DNA of 64,000 nt from Yamagishiella unicocca (GCA_003116995.1 BDSL01000191.1:1-64000); one strand, 5' to 3'; counted from the first letter of the stretch, positions 11,324-23,434 are shown. Notes: generated from the sequence alone by a model not told the origin. Translations and numbers: made by a program.

Positions 11324-12735
11324 AGAATCGAAATGAGTACGGCATTTAGCGAAATTGTCTCTGCTGCTCGTAAGAGGTCCTCGTGTGGCACAAGGAATAT
11401 ATTTAAAGGCAGGGAACCCAGAGCGCATTTTCAAACGCGCCGTCGGGCACTCCCGGCGCACTTGCATGTACAATAGGCGTCTGGACGTCTGAGCGCTCGC
11501 GACGGCCGTCCTCCGACCGTCCGCAACCGGATCGGCACGGAGTCGGCAGAGGCAGATGACAGGCTCGTGCGTGTTGCGAGTGCTCGCAGGTCGCGGCCAT
11601 CTCTCGGCGCATTCCGGGCGCCTCGCGGCCATCTCTGGGCGCCTCGCGGCCATCCCAGGCGCCTGCAGTTCGCGGTACGGTCCTCCTGCCTGGAGCCCGT
11701 AGCTCCAGAACCAACCGACAGCTACCGCGCAGCTGCCAGCGCAGCACTCAAGCCATGCCCCTCAGAGAGACGTGATGCAATACTACAGATAAACACGTAT
11801 TACAGCAACAGGCAGTCGAGACATAGGGCCCAGCTGCCCACGAAATGCACGTGCCGACGATGGGGCTTGACAATGGAACCATCCCCGGGGTTGCGTGGAC
11901 ACCGACCCGCCCGCCCAGCTCGCAGACATCCTCGAACACCGCCACCACCCAACCGTTACAACAACGACCATCCGGCGGTGCACAACCCGCGCAGTCGCGA
12001 TTCCTTTCTCGACCGCTTTCTCATCACCCTGGTCTCCACTAGTCTTCGCCATCCACACCACACGAGCGAATTACAGTGAGCGCCCTGCCGCTCCCTCCCC
12101 CGATCGGCGCACCCTACCCCACCACAAATGCTGCTGCCGTCGGCCCGTGTACACCTGGGAGCGCGACGCGCTCCCAGGAGGACGACGAACGGCGACTGTG
12201 ACGGCGCCGCCAGCGCGATGCCAGGAACCCTTTTTTTCGTTGCCCTGGTGAGCGGCTTCGGCATCTTCAGCGGCAAGGCCCCCTCCGTGGAGCGGTACCG
12301 CGCCATTGGCCTGGTGGTGGCGTCGGGTCCTCTGCGGCCGCCGCCAGCTGGCGGCAGCGATACCTGACCGCTGACCCAATTCACATTGCAGGCGTCACTG
12401 CCGTCACCGAGCGTGTACGGCACCGCTGCCGACGGCGCCGCCAGTGCGGCCCAGGCGGCGGGCAGGCCGCGTACGACCATGCTGACGGGTATGGCGGAGG
12501 TGTGGGAGGGCGCGAAGGCGACGGGGTGCAGGTTGGGGCCGGCGGCAGGGAGGCAGCCGTCCCGTGGGTCGGCAGAAGTTAGGCGGGGTCCCCCATCGCT
12601 GCTGCTGTCACGGCGCTGGGAGCGACAACATCAGGCGCCAGCGGGCGGGTCGTATTTGGCCCGGCCAGCGGCTCATAGGATGGGGCGCCACCGGACCGGA
12701 CATACATTGCGGCGTGGGGGTGCTCGCGCCGCCTG
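11324..12735. other. No confident gene; short minisatellite at 11588-11660
   Basis: Just right of unit C. A TATA-like run (atatatttaaagg) at 11398 precedes a region of moderate G+C. At 11588-11660 a 24-base-scale repeat (core gcctcgcggccatc) occurs about three times. Open frames exist on both strands (for example 11895-12251 plus, 11956-12480 minus), but none has convincing splice sites, composition or motifs. Immediately to the right begins the minus-strand low-complexity gene. Confidence 0.4.
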
Positions 12736-14208
12736 ATGCCTCACACATGCGCCGCCCGTTGGCTGCACCGATGTCCCGGCAGCAGCGGCAGCAGCGGCAG
12801 CAGCGGCAGCAGCGGCAGCAGCGGCAGCAGCTCCTCCAAGCTGCTGCTACTGCCGCGCGGCGCCGCCCCTGCGCCGCCTGCCGTCACGGGCCCCTCGATG
12901 ACGGGTCCCACCAGGCGGTTGGGCGAAGACGGGGACCGGACAACCGAGGGCAGAGGCGGCCGCGAGGAGGCCGCGGCGGCGGCGGCAGCGTGGCCGTGCA
13001 GCCGCCCCGCTGAGTCAGCGCCTGCTGCCGCCAGCACCGCCCGCTGGATAGTGGCGCTCGACACTCGGGCGAGCAGCACCGCATTGTACGGCGGCCAGTC
13101 GTTTAGAGCTGTTTGGCGGCCCCGAAGTGCGCCCCAGATGACATCACAACCGGGTCGTACATGCACCCCGTGGACACGAGGGACCGCCACCGCCTGCTCC
13201 TGACGGACTGGCGCCTCGAGGTAGTGCGGAGGCATTGGGTCCCGCTGATGTATGTCGCTGGTGGGCTCATCCACGACCGCATGGCGTGGCGCGGGGGTGG
13301 CCAGTGTGGTCATGAAGCTGCCGCCGCCGGTGCCACCGCCAGTGTCACCAATGCCGCCGCCGCCGCCGTGGCGCGTCACGAGGCTGTGGGGGGTGCTGGG
13401 CTGTGAGATGGACATCAGCGCGGGGGCGCTGTAAGTTATCGCGGCGCCCGAGGTGAGGGCACCCGAGGTGAGGGCGCCCGAGGTGAGGGCACCGGCCACG
13501 TCAGCGCCGTACCCTGAAGCCTGGCGGCGCCGAATGTCCTCGGCCGCGCCGCGATCGTACAATGCTGTTCCTGCGCCGCCGCGCCGTCGCCGCCGCCGCG
13601 CCGCCGCCGCCGCACCGCCGCCACCGCCGCTGCCACTGCCGCCCGCTGCACCGCCTCCTGCAACGGCGACGACGGCGGGTCGCCCAAGCTGGCCTTCGTT
13701 GGCAACCAGCTGTCTCCGAAACCGCCGCCGCCGCCACCACCACCACAGCCTCCGCCGGTTAGCAGGAACTCCCTCGCGAGCGACCGCAGCGCCCACTGCA
13801 TCTCGCTGTCGGTGCTGGAGTCTAGCCGGGCGCAGCTGCCTTGGACCCGCCCATCAAGCCCTCCCTCGAGCTCATCTGCTTGCAGGGGGACGGGTCCTCC
13901 GCCTCCACCTCTGCCTCCGCTGCCACCTCAGCTGCCACTGCGGTGGCGGCAGTGGGCCTCCGTCGCCTAGGCCACGGCTCCTCCTGCGCCGGCAGCTGCC
14001 GGGCACAGGGCCGACCCTGCACGGTAATGGCGTGGCAGACCGCGCCGGCGCCATCCGGCACCGGCGCCGCTCCAGCTGCGGGGTTATCTTCCGTGCGGGC
14101 TAGCATACCCACAGCCCCGCCGCCGAGCTCCTGCGCCTGCTGTGGCAGCAGTGCGGGGTTGGATTCCTGCCCCTCCTGCAGCAGCGCTAGCGACACCCGC
14201 CTCCGCAT
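12736..14208 (-). CDS. Low-complexity protein, exons only partly resolved
   Basis: Not recognised. Three minus-strand open segments look coding but lie in different frames, so introns or indels separate them. Segment 13822-14208 has a cysteine motif (VCHAITVQGRPCARQ) resembling the C-x-A-x-T-x2-G-x2-C pattern of small zinc-binding modules. Segment near 13540-13860 reads LDSSTDSEMQWALRSLAREF followed by a glycine run. Segment 12741-13580 includes three ALTSG repeats (15-base units at 13449-13493), the stretch SAPALMSISQPSTPHSLV, and ends with an (LLP)n tail made by a CAGCAGCGG-type repeat at 12778-12832. The sequence is alanine/glycine rich throughout. Function cannot be assigned. Confidence 0.4.
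12778..12832. repeat. Nine-base tandem repeat (gcagcagcg)
   Basis: About six tandem copies of a nine-base unit. On the minus strand they encode the Leu-Leu-Pro tail of the low-complexity gene; on the plus strand they would encode Gln/Arg or Ser/Gly repeats. Confidence 0.8.
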
Positions 14209-14365
14209 GTCGCACGGAACCTCTCACCCGAACCACACCCGCCACCCCATGCCTCGCTATGCGGTTGGCGCATCTCCACCGACCCCGCATTGCCGCCGCC
14301 ACCGTACCACCCTCGCCATACCACCTTCGCCGTACCATCCTCGCCGTGCAACCCTGGTCCCTCAG

Positions 14366-15051
14366 GATGGTTGCTGCCGGTCAGATCCACGCCAAGATCG
14401 ACGCGCCGGCGGCGGCGGCGGCGGCTGGGACAGCGCGGCTGGTGTGGCGGCGCTGGATGAGCGGATGCGACAGGTGCTGGACCTGGGGAGGCGGCTGCAG
14501 CAGGCGCACGAAATGGTGGGCGGGGGAAGGGGGGATGCGGGGGGAGGGGAGGGAGAAACCCGTGGGTCGGGGCTTGGAGAGATGTGGAAACGACGTGGGG
14601 AGGGGGTGGTGTAACGACCCGGTTATACGACATGGAGGGGGGGCGGGAGGACGGGGAGGGAGCGGTGAAGGGTATGTGTGGGGGGCAATGGCGATCACTG
14701 CGCCACATGGCTTGGGAGTGCTACCCCTTCCTCGGCCTACCGGGTTTTCCCTTCCTCGGTTCACTGGTTCGCAACCCGGCCCCCCCCCAGCATGCATCTC
14801 AAAACGTCTGTCCTAAACGGTTTTCCTGGCATCCACGGGTCTTCCTCGAACCCCCCCCCCCCTTGCAGGTGGCTCGGGACCGAGCCTATCTGTCCAAGGT
14901 GACAGCCCGCGAGAGATCCAAATACGAGCTGGGCACGTCGGCGGGGGTGGGCGCGCTGTCGGGGGGGCTGGGGGGGGCCGGCAGCGCGGGGGGTATGGGC
15001 GGTGACCAGGACTTCGGGCCTTTCGCGGTCGGCGGCGGGGGCAGCATGTGA
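14366..15051 (+). pseudogene. 3' fragment of a PCI-domain subunit gene (CSN1/RPN7-like)
   Basis: After acceptor ctcag, exon 14366-14515 reads MVAAGQIHAKIDA, matching the end of the winged-helix part of PCI proteins such as COP9 signalosome CSN1 and proteasome RPN7 (pattern I-x-A-G-x-(L/I)-x-x-(K/R)-ID). A (GGC)n run at about 14403-14421 then changes frame; beyond it the exon reads LDERMRQVLDLGRRLQQAHEM, a plausible terminal helix, and splices in phase 0 to 14869-15051 (starts VARDRAYLSKVTARERSKY, glycine-rich tail, stop). The frame change needs an indel in the GGC run, through mutation or assembly error. No upstream PCI exons were found, and the region to the left holds an opposite-strand gene, so the copy appears truncated. 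Confidence 0.4.
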
Positions 15052-16657
15052 GGGTCGGGGAGACGGTCGGGGAGGGGGGCGGTTAGGATTGTAGGGGAGG
15101 GGGAGCAGCGACGGCAGCGGGCCTGGACTCCTTGGGGCCCTGCTGCCATCGGAATAAGGGTGCAGCGTGCGGGAGGAGGAGGGGGACTAGACCAGGAGGC
15201 AGGTAGCTGGGCAGACGGAAGACCGGACGTGTGGATGTACGGCAGGCGAAACGGGGGTTTGGGGGGCCGGGGTTTGGCTTGCAGGTGGCGGTAGTCGCGA
15301 GTTCGTTGGCGGGAGGGATGGACGCGGGCGGCGAGATGCTGCCGGCCAGAAAGCCTCTCGCCCCTTTCCGAGTTCGGTGTTTTCGTCGTGTTGGGCGGCT
15401 GAGGCGCAGTTGGGCGAGGTAGCTGTCTGGTTTGACACACGTTGTAGTTACTTCATAGGCACTGCCAAGGCACTGTAGGCACGGCCCAGGCATCGCGGCA
15501 TGTGCAGGGAGGTTGGCCGATTTCCCGCTTGCGGCGGTGACCCTACAAGACATGAGGTTTGAGTTCACGTGTCCCGCACTGCGGATACGCGGAGGGATCT
15601 AACGCTGAACGGGCTGACGACAATCCTTCGAATGGGGCCGTTGGGACGCGGCGGCGGCGGCGGTGGTGGTGGTGGCGGCGACCTCATGGGCGATGCGGAC
15701 ACCGAATGGATTGTCTTTACCTGCACCTGTACGCGGACTCGAATGTCGTGGGTTTTAGGGTGTGAGAGCTCGCCCCCTCTTCCCCCTCCATCGTCGGTTG
15801 AATTTTTCAGTGCCCTAAGCCTACCTTCGGGTTTCCTCTCCCACCCCCCCTCTCGTCCCAACCCGTCACCCAAGCTCTCCCATTTCCGCTCCAAACGCTT
15901 AAGCAAATTCGTTTGTTTGGTTTCCGAACGCTTCAACAAAATAATGTGTATGTTTCCTTTTCTCGAAACGTTTAAACAAATGAATTTGTTTGGTTTCCGA
16001 AGACGGCCACCGACGGGCCACATCCACAGGTTTCCTGCTGGTCAACCCAAAGTTTCCCGGCATGCAAATCAAAAGGCGAGCCCGAAAGCATCCGCCGGCT
16101 ATGTAGTTCCTGTGTCCTCCGTCCTAATTCGTATAACCGTTTCTCCTCGCCTTCCCCTCCTGGGCGACGTGTGAGTGGCCGCCTCCACGGTCTGAGGCTG
16201 CAGCTGTGATGCCACCGCGACACAAGGCGCCGATGCCGCGGCTTTCCTGCGCCGACCCATAGGTCGCTTGGATCACCGCAGGACGGACGTGCGCGGCGTT
16301 CCCGTACCGGTACTGTCGGCCTTGAACGTTCATTGCCAACGAAATCACAGCGGAGGTGGCATCATCTTGTGCATTTTACCGTGGCAAATATCGTGGAACC
16401 ACACCGAACGAGAAAGCATGGGCGTTAGGTTCCTCCCCGTGTCCGCTGTCCGCGGGCGTTTACCATTGGCGCGTGTCGTACATGCGACAAGGTTCCTCAG
16501 GTTGATTTAAACTGGTGATCTAGCATAGCTGTATGCCTATTATCATTACAGTGACTGCATGTCAGCGGCTGCGGTCAGAGACATTGCATCTGCCTGGGCG
16601 GCGGCGGCGATACGCGTGTCCGTCATCCGCTTGGGCAGGTGTGGCGAAACGCGTGAC
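15052..16657. other. Intergenic; paired 38-base repeats
   Basis: No gene recognised. Two related segments at 15892-15930 and 15967-16005 share the core tttgtttggtttccgaa, each followed by purine-rich sequence, forming a diverged direct repeat. A (GGC/GGT)n run lies at 15650-15680. Open frames on the plus strand (15569-16174) are low complexity and lack splice or domain support. Confidence 0.45.
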
Positions 16658-16814
16658 ATCCGCCTGGGCGGCTGCGACATCCGCCTGGGCGGGTGCCGCG
16701 AGACGCACGGCATCCAATCCCGGCCTGCTCCAAAAAGGTTGGAGCAGGCCGGAATTTGGATGCTGCGCGTTTCGCGGCACCCGCCCAGGCGGCGCCGCAG
16801 CCGCCCAGGCGGGA
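16658..16814. ncRNA. Long near-perfect fold-back (candidate small-RNA precursor or MITE)
   Basis: Left arm 16658-16733 and right arm 16739-16814 are reverse complements with only a few mismatches, separated by a five-base loop (aaagg at 16734-16738). The innermost ten base pairs (cctgctccaa / ttggagcagg) are perfect. The left side also contains extra tandem copies of a catccgcctgggcgg unit from about 16587. In volvocine algae, miRNA and siRNA precursors are often long hairpins of this kind; a miniature inverted-repeat transposon is the alternative. No target duplication is obvious at the edges. Confidence 0.55.
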
Positions 16815-17993
16815 ATTTGTTTTGCTGGACCGTCGCTCGCGTGGTCCATGATGTGTGACGTTACTTATGGCAACATGAAACTGGTTTCCACCGTGCAGTC
16901 TTTCGCTGCTCTGGCGCAAATTTCACCTGCCGATTTCGCGAGACCGCGCCCCTAACCTCACGTTTACAGAAAAAGATTGGAATGCTTTCAGTTCAACACG
17001 AGGTTTGCTTGCAATCGGCCGGCCTTCCCCAACGCGTGGCACCGCTCCTATGCCGGCGGGAGTCACCGGCGCTCACCGGCGCCCCTCGGTGGGTCGTGGG
17101 TGCTCCAGCGTGGGGCCGCATAACGGTCTGGAATGTTAATAATGCCACGTCACCCGCATGTACCCGCATCGTATGAAAAAGGAATTATATATAATCGTAT
17201 GTGTCGTTATGAAGCACATCGAGGCATGGAAGACTGTTGCAATTCACTTGGTAACGCGATAGCGGCCACATGCAACGCAGCTCTCAAGGCTAGCTACGAC
17301 AGCACGGCTGCTGCAGCCGTCACAGACTACCTGTGTCCCTGAGGCCCTACCTTGCCGCAGCCCCCGAGCCAGGCCCCACCCACGTAGGCTCCAGCCGCAT
17401 GCCTCTCAGCGGCCTCTCACACCGGATCACACCCCCAGCTCTCCCCAGCTCGCTCCCGGGGGCTGCTGCGTTCTACCCGGCCCGCAGTTAGGCTCCCCAC
17501 CACCCACCACCACCACCACCGCCGCCGATGCGCGCCTATCGGCTACCTATAGTATCGCACCAGCCGCCCTTGTGTGCCCCCATTAGTAATACACTGCACC
17601 GTCCCTGCCCGCCTGGCTGTCCCCCTCCTGCCTGCCTGTCCTGCCTGCCTAATGAATCTCCAACTCCGCTCACAACTCACCTCATCGCGCCACAAGGCGC
17701 CACACCCCCTCCCTCGTATGTACAAAACGGTTTCCTCATCGCCTTCCTAGTCCAAGGGCTTTCCACACAAGCCCTACCTCCTCGACTGGCCACCTTCCCG
17801 ACTCACAACTTCCTCGACAGACCTTCCGGCCCTTCGTCCCCGTCAGAGAGCCACACAGCAGCCGCAGGGGCCCCCTCTTCCGCCGCCCCTGACGCCTGTA
17901 CGGCGCCGTCACACACACACACATACCCCCCGCGCCGCCTCCCCTCGGGGTCCGTGTCGGCTTCGCCGACGGGGTTGGCCCCCCCCCGGCTGC
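16815..17993. other. Intergenic, 3' side of the nine-exon gene
   Basis: Contains AT-richer sequence around 17130-17200 and C-rich sequence from 17340 on, the latter probably the 3' untranslated region of the minus-strand gene ending at 17994. No further gene is supported. Confidence 0.4.
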
Positions 17994-20900
17994 CTACCAG
18001 CCGTATGCGCCTGCCGCTATCTTGGGCGGCGACGGCCGCCTCGCCGCCTCTTTCCGCTGCCTCAGCGGCACCTGCTGCTGCGGCGGCACCACCGGCTTCT
18101 GGCGCTTGTCGATGAAGGCCTGCTGCTTGGCCCGGACGGCCTGGAGGCAACATCCCGCGGCGTCCCGGCGGGGGGGGGGGTATAAGAGAATCCGCGAATC
18201 CACGGCCGACAAACCGAGGGCGGGGGTTTACAGAAAAGAACCGATTACTCGACATGATGGAAAGTGTAGCAGCGGGGGGGAGGGGTGTTGCAAAAACCGT
18301 TTCACGCGACGGGACAGGATAGTTGGCGCAGGGTCGTAGGACACCAGTTTTGTGGCGCATTTTGCGGCGGGGGGGGGGCGGGAGTCAGGTGATGAGACGG
18401 GGGGCAGGTTGGGTTGTGGTGTGCGGCGGAGTTGCTGAGGAGGGAGACGGGATTGCTGGATTGCTGGCGTCTCGGGTTGCGGTGGGAGGTCGGAATGAGT
18501 TGTCCTAAACAAGAGGCAAAAGAAGAAGTGCTGAAACAGAGTAAATACCCGGCTGACTGAACCGACCGCTACTGCGGCGAGTCAGGACATCCCTGGTTTG
18601 GACAGCCTTATGGTACGAAATAATACTATACCGGTGTGCTACGGGAATGATTTGGCTGCCCACCTGCACCTGAAGTCCTGAACCCCTCGAGGCCGCAACA
18701 CGAGGCACCCGGACGACACGCGAGCGACAGCACGCCCCCATGTCCCATAACTGATACACCCCTGAGGTACACCCCCGAGGTCCGCCCGTCGCTCTCCCTC
18801 ACGCGCCGTACAGCCAAACGGACCTACCCCCACAAGCAAGTCCGCCAGCATGCATTTCCAACACCGTGTGCACCGAACAGTCTGCCAATCGACTTCCTAG
18901 TCCACGGGCTTTCCTCAACCTTTCCCCCCAGGCTCACCTCGGGATCAATCCGAACCTTGGGTCGCTCCACATCCGGCCGGCCGTACGGCGACTTGAGAAT
19001 GCCCCGGACCCCGCCCCCGGGCCCCGCCGCAACCCCGCCTCCGCCCCGGCCAGCCGCCGCTCCCCCCGGCGGAGCCGGCCAGGCCGCCATAGGCGGCGGC
19101 CCAGCGGCCGGGGTGTACGGATGCCCGGGAACATACAGCCGGCCAAAGTTGGCGGCGTTGTTCCGCTCCCGCTCCCGCTCCCGAGCCGCGGCGGCGGCGG
19201 CGGCCGAGGCGCCGGCGGAGGCGGGCCGGCGGCGTAGGCCGACGGCGACGGCGCCGCCGGGCTGGTAGTAGTACTGGTCCTGGTAGGCGCCGCCGCCGCC
19301 GGCGAGTTCCTCCTCCATGACCCGTGGGTCGTGGCCGAACACGTCGTGGTAGACTGCCCGCGGGTCCAGGGGCGCGTCGTACGAGTTGCGCATCAAGGCA
19401 CGGTGTGCGTGGGCGCGCTGGATCTGGATCTGGATCGTACGGCAGAGGCCCGGGAGGGGACAGCAGGTGGGTGGTAGGTGAGGGGCGTTGCAGAGAAGGA
19501 CCGGTTACACGACATGGGAAGTGAAGCTGGTGCGTAGTCTTCGGACACCTGGACGCGCGCGCAGGCTACTGGACTTGGGGGGACGGCCGCAAGAACTGAC
19601 TCGGCGACGGTTGGTGAAGTGGAGAAAAAGAAACGAGTGGGCGATAGTGTGGAGCGCAAAGCAGAGAACCGGGACGGCGAATGGGGAAGCGGCGACGTGG
19701 GATGCAACGAGGCCCGACGACGGCCCATCCCGTCGGGCATCGTTGCATGGGGGAGGGGGGGCCGGGCGGCGGCGGTGGAGGTACAGGAAGCGCGTTGGAA
19801 GCATGTACGACGAAAAGGGCAGGGACGATCGGACCGGGGGGGAGGGTTCGGGGGGCCAGATCGTGGTGGTGGTCGTAAGGCTAATGGGCACGTCTAAACC
19901 CGCCTCCCAGAGGGGCCTTATACAGAGCAGAGGAGTTGGATATTTCAGCCCCACTCGCGCGGCCCTTCCCCCTCCGCCCTCGAAGCCGCACCTGCTGTTT
20001 GCGTCTCTCCTCGTCCGGGTCCTCCGGGGGCCTCCCTGGAGCCGGCTTGAGCTGGTCCCACTCCTGCGGAGTATCGGTACGGCAAGCACACGTGTCACAG
20101 GTACGAGCACAAGTCAGCCTCTGCGCCCGCATCCTTCATCCCCCTCCCTCCCTCCCTCCCACCCTCCCCGGTTTTCCTCACATCCACGGGCCTTCCTCGC
20201 AACCTTCCTCCCTCCCCCGGGACCCCCGGTTCCTTCGGCCACTCCCCCCCCGGGAAACCCCTCATCACCCACCCCGCGACCCTCCCCGCCGCGTCCCCCT
20301 CCCACCATGTAGAACTGCCGGGCGCGCTCCTCCTCCCTCCCTCGCCGCTCCAGCTCCCGCTCCTGCGCGAGCGCCAACTTGTCGTTGCCGGCCACCACCT
20401 GCCGGCGGTGCTGCTCCAGAGCCTCCTGCGGGTCAGCAGGGCGGGTCAGCAGGGATGGCGTGAGCGAGTGGAGGAGGCTGCGCCTGACAGCAAGCTGGGG
20501 TCGGATGGTGGAACGGAACGTCCGGTGCCCCTGGGCAGCTACGGGCGGCTAAGCGCAGCTACTCGTTGTGTGTTGGTGCGTCTTTGTGTGTAAGCTAGTG
20601 CGGAACCACGGATGGGAGGAAGGGGCGCTCTGCGTTGCAATGTGTCATGGGTTACGTTGCGGCAGGTGTGCTGCCGCCGCTAGTGCACCGAGGCCACATG
20701 CGAGCGGGGGATCGGGGGGAGTCAGACGGTCGTACACCGCAATAGTGAAAAAGGTGCGGGCGAGGGGCAGCCGCAACTGTCTTCGTCCTCTCGGTGCCTT
20801 TGGCTAAAGCGGTCTTAAAAACCACCCACCCACCCGCCCATCCCCCCACGATGTGTCCACAACGTCAGGTCAGGAGTTCTCTTGACACCACCGCTCACCC

Positions 20901-22813
20901 GCCCATCCCCGTTTCCCCCAGCTTCATTTCCCCTGTTGTCGGTTGTCGGTTTCATCCCTGCTCCCGGTGCCGTCCCCGCACACCTCCCCGCCACTCCTCG
21001 CCTCGCCCCACCCACCATTGCCGCCGCCACCGCCACCTGCTTCTGGTCCAGCAGCTCGTTCTCCTTCTTGGCAGCCTCGCGCCGCCGCCGCCCCTCCATA
21101 GCCTGAAGGGTGCCAGGGAGGCGGCAGTAGCAGCAGCAGCAGCAGCGGCAGTAGCAACGGTACGTGAGGCACGATCGAGCCGAGGGAAGGAGGCCAAAGC
21201 AAGCACACGGCGTAATAGGACAAGACAGGAATGGGGATGCGGACGGGGCGCGGTGGGTCGGTGGGTCTGAGGGTCGCAGCTCCTCCCCCCTGCACCCACC
21301 TGAGCGGCTAGCTCCGCTCGGTACACCTCGGAAGACATTGGCACGATCGGACCTGCGGGTCGGTGGTTCGGTGGGTCGGTTGGCGGGAGTGGTTGGCGGA
21401 GCGACATGAGGACGTCTGGGCGTTACTTCCCTCGGTTCCGCAAGAAACGCTTGAGCTTCCCCCGATTGCTTTCCCCTCCCCATCCCCCCATCCACCAACC
21501 GCACTATCCACATCGGCACCCCTCTAAAAACACACACCATCCCGATGCCCCCACGTCCTCCGCCCACTCACCCACGGCCTTATCGCCCCGGGGCACCCCC
21601 GGCACCCGGGCTCCCCCCCGACGGCTCTCCAGCCCCCGGGGTCGCCCCGGCCACAGCCTCCCCTCCTCCTCCAGCTCCACCTGGCGCGCCAGGACCTTGG
21701 CCTCGGCCTGCCTCCTGTTGTCGGCCGGTTCGTCGGCAAGAACGGGGAGCAGCCGGGCAAGAAGGGGCGCGGGATAGGAGAGGGGGCGGAGGAAGGGAGG
21801 GGTAGGAGAGGAGGAGGTACCTCAACACCCCGATGTTTCCACGCCACACACATATCGACCGTGTGGGCAAACCTTTCATCTCCTCCTAGGTTTCATCTCC
21901 CCCCTCTATTAGTATACGGACCCATGGGTCTGCCCTCCCAACGGACCTGTTGACCTTCTTCACCAGCTCCGCCAAGTGAGCCCGCAGGTCGGGGTTGTGG
22001 AACTGGTCGGGGCGGGTGAGCAGCTGCTGGTAGGCGTCCGCGGCCTCGGACAGCAGACCGTGGTTCTCCAGCCGGCGGGCGTGCGCCATCAGGTCCTCAG
22101 CCTGGCGGGGAGGAGACGGTGGGGAGGAGACGGAGGGGAGATGGGGGGGCCGGGGTTGGGTTTCGGAGGGGGGAGAGGGGAGGGGGGCCTGGGGTGTCCC
22201 GAGGAGAGGAGTATGACGAAACCCGTCGCTCGACACGCGGGGGGGGGGAGGTGGCGAGGAAGGGGGGAGGGGGGAGGGGGAGGGGCAAGGATGGGATGCT
22301 GATGAGGCGGGAGCTGGGGGCGGGGGGTTGCGAGGAAAATCCGTTGGTTTGGGGTGGCAGGATAGAGACATGCCGGCGTGGAGGTATGAGGGAAGGTTTC
22401 GGTGGAGTAGAGCCACGGAAATGTTGCTTCCAGGAAGGCTTTTAACAGGGTTTTGGATGGGGTTTAGCGAGCCTCGCTGCCGCTCCATTCAGAAACGTGT
22501 TTGTTACCACCCCTATCGCCGCAGGCGCGTTACCACAACTCTTTACTTATGTTTGGCTATGCCACCTCATCTCCTGCACACGTGTCAGTTCCCTCCCTTG
22601 CCATCCCGCCTGCCGTCGCTACGTCTGCTTTACCGTGGGGATGGGATGGATCTTCTTAAGCTTTTCCCAGAGCAGTTTATGCTCCATGGCTCTTTCATCG
22701 TTGATCTTCTCTGCCATGCGCATCTTCTCCCAGGCTTTCCTGTAGTTGTCGTTGCCATCTTTCTTCAACAGAGCGTCGACGCCGTCACGCCCTTTCCCGT
22801 TGCGACCCGGCAT
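17994..22813 (-). CDS. Nine-exon coiled-coil protein, 475 residues
   Basis: Complete phase-consistent model: exons 22634-22813, 21947-22101, 21572-21714, 21300-21352, 21037-21102, 20306-20425, 19992-20063, 18938-19429 and 17994-18140. All introns have GT and AG ends and the summed length is exactly 476 codons. Residues 1-60 are basic and helical (KKDGNDNYRKAWEKMRMAEK). Residues 61-111 look like a TPR-type helical pair (ARRLENHGLLSEAADAYQQL). Residues 112-262 are charged helices rich in Glu, Arg and Gln. Exon 8 has the motif YDAPLDPRAVYHDVFGHDPR, a tyrosine/glutamine patch, an Ala/Gly/Pro linker and GILKSPYGRP. The C-terminus ends IAAGAYGW. I cannot name it; the composition resembles axonemal (flagella-associated) coiled-coil proteins, which is inference only. 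It shares a divergent promoter with RPB7. Introns 1, 7 and 8 carry the recurrent interspersed motif. Confidence 0.8.
18181..18330 (+). repeat. Intronic interspersed-repeat cluster
   Basis: Inside the last intron of the nine-exon gene. Three elements follow one another: tataagagaatccgcgaatc from 18181 (also at 26937), an agaaccgattactcgacatg element at 18237-18260, and caaaaaccgtttcacgcgac from 18291, continuing to 18330 and matching 30630-30670 and 55346-55375. Confidence 0.7.
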
Positions 22814-23434
22814 TCGCTTAAGAGTGGCACTCGAAGCTGAGGAGGTGTCACTGGGCGCTAAGGCAGGACTCTAGGCAAGGCCGCAGTTACTTAAGCACTA
22901 CCGGTAGTTATGGGTTTTCGCAGTAACATACTCGAGGATTGTCAATTTTTACATATAATGATCAAATAATTATACGTGTGGTGTTAATAATTGACGAAAT
23001 CCGCTTCCCGGAAGAGAAGTAGTCACTATGCACGGCCACTGCAGTTTTTGTCCGGTAGAACCCTATAACGCACGTTCAACAAGGAAGAAGCAAAGTCACT
23101 TCCACATACGTAAATTTACTACACACGGCGTCAATGGGAAGCAGGTTCCAATGCTGAGTATTTCAGACGGCTTGCCGTACTGCCGATCCCGCTTGCCGCT
23201 TCCTCCCCCATGTAGGCCCATGTGGTAAACTTACGGGTGATTCACTTTGCATGTTTCAAGCTGAACTGGTAGTATTCCTTGAACGTCAGGGCAGCGCACA
23301 CTGCGGACTTCTGCTTACCATTGCAAATAAGAAGCAACTAATCCATAGTGACTGCTCATTGATAATAACTAACGAAACGCCTTAACGGCCGCCACCAATT
23401 AGCAGGGCGGTCGGGGCCCCTGGGCCCGGGCGAG
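22814..23434. promoter_or_regulatory. Divergent (bidirectional) promoter region
   Basis: The start codons of the nine-exon gene (minus, 22813) and RPB7 (plus, 23435) face away from each other across 621 bases. The interval is distinctly less G+C-rich than the genes, with an AT-rich core at 22940-23000 (atataatgatcaaataatta). Both transcripts must start here; no precise TATA assignment is made. Confidence 0.65.
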
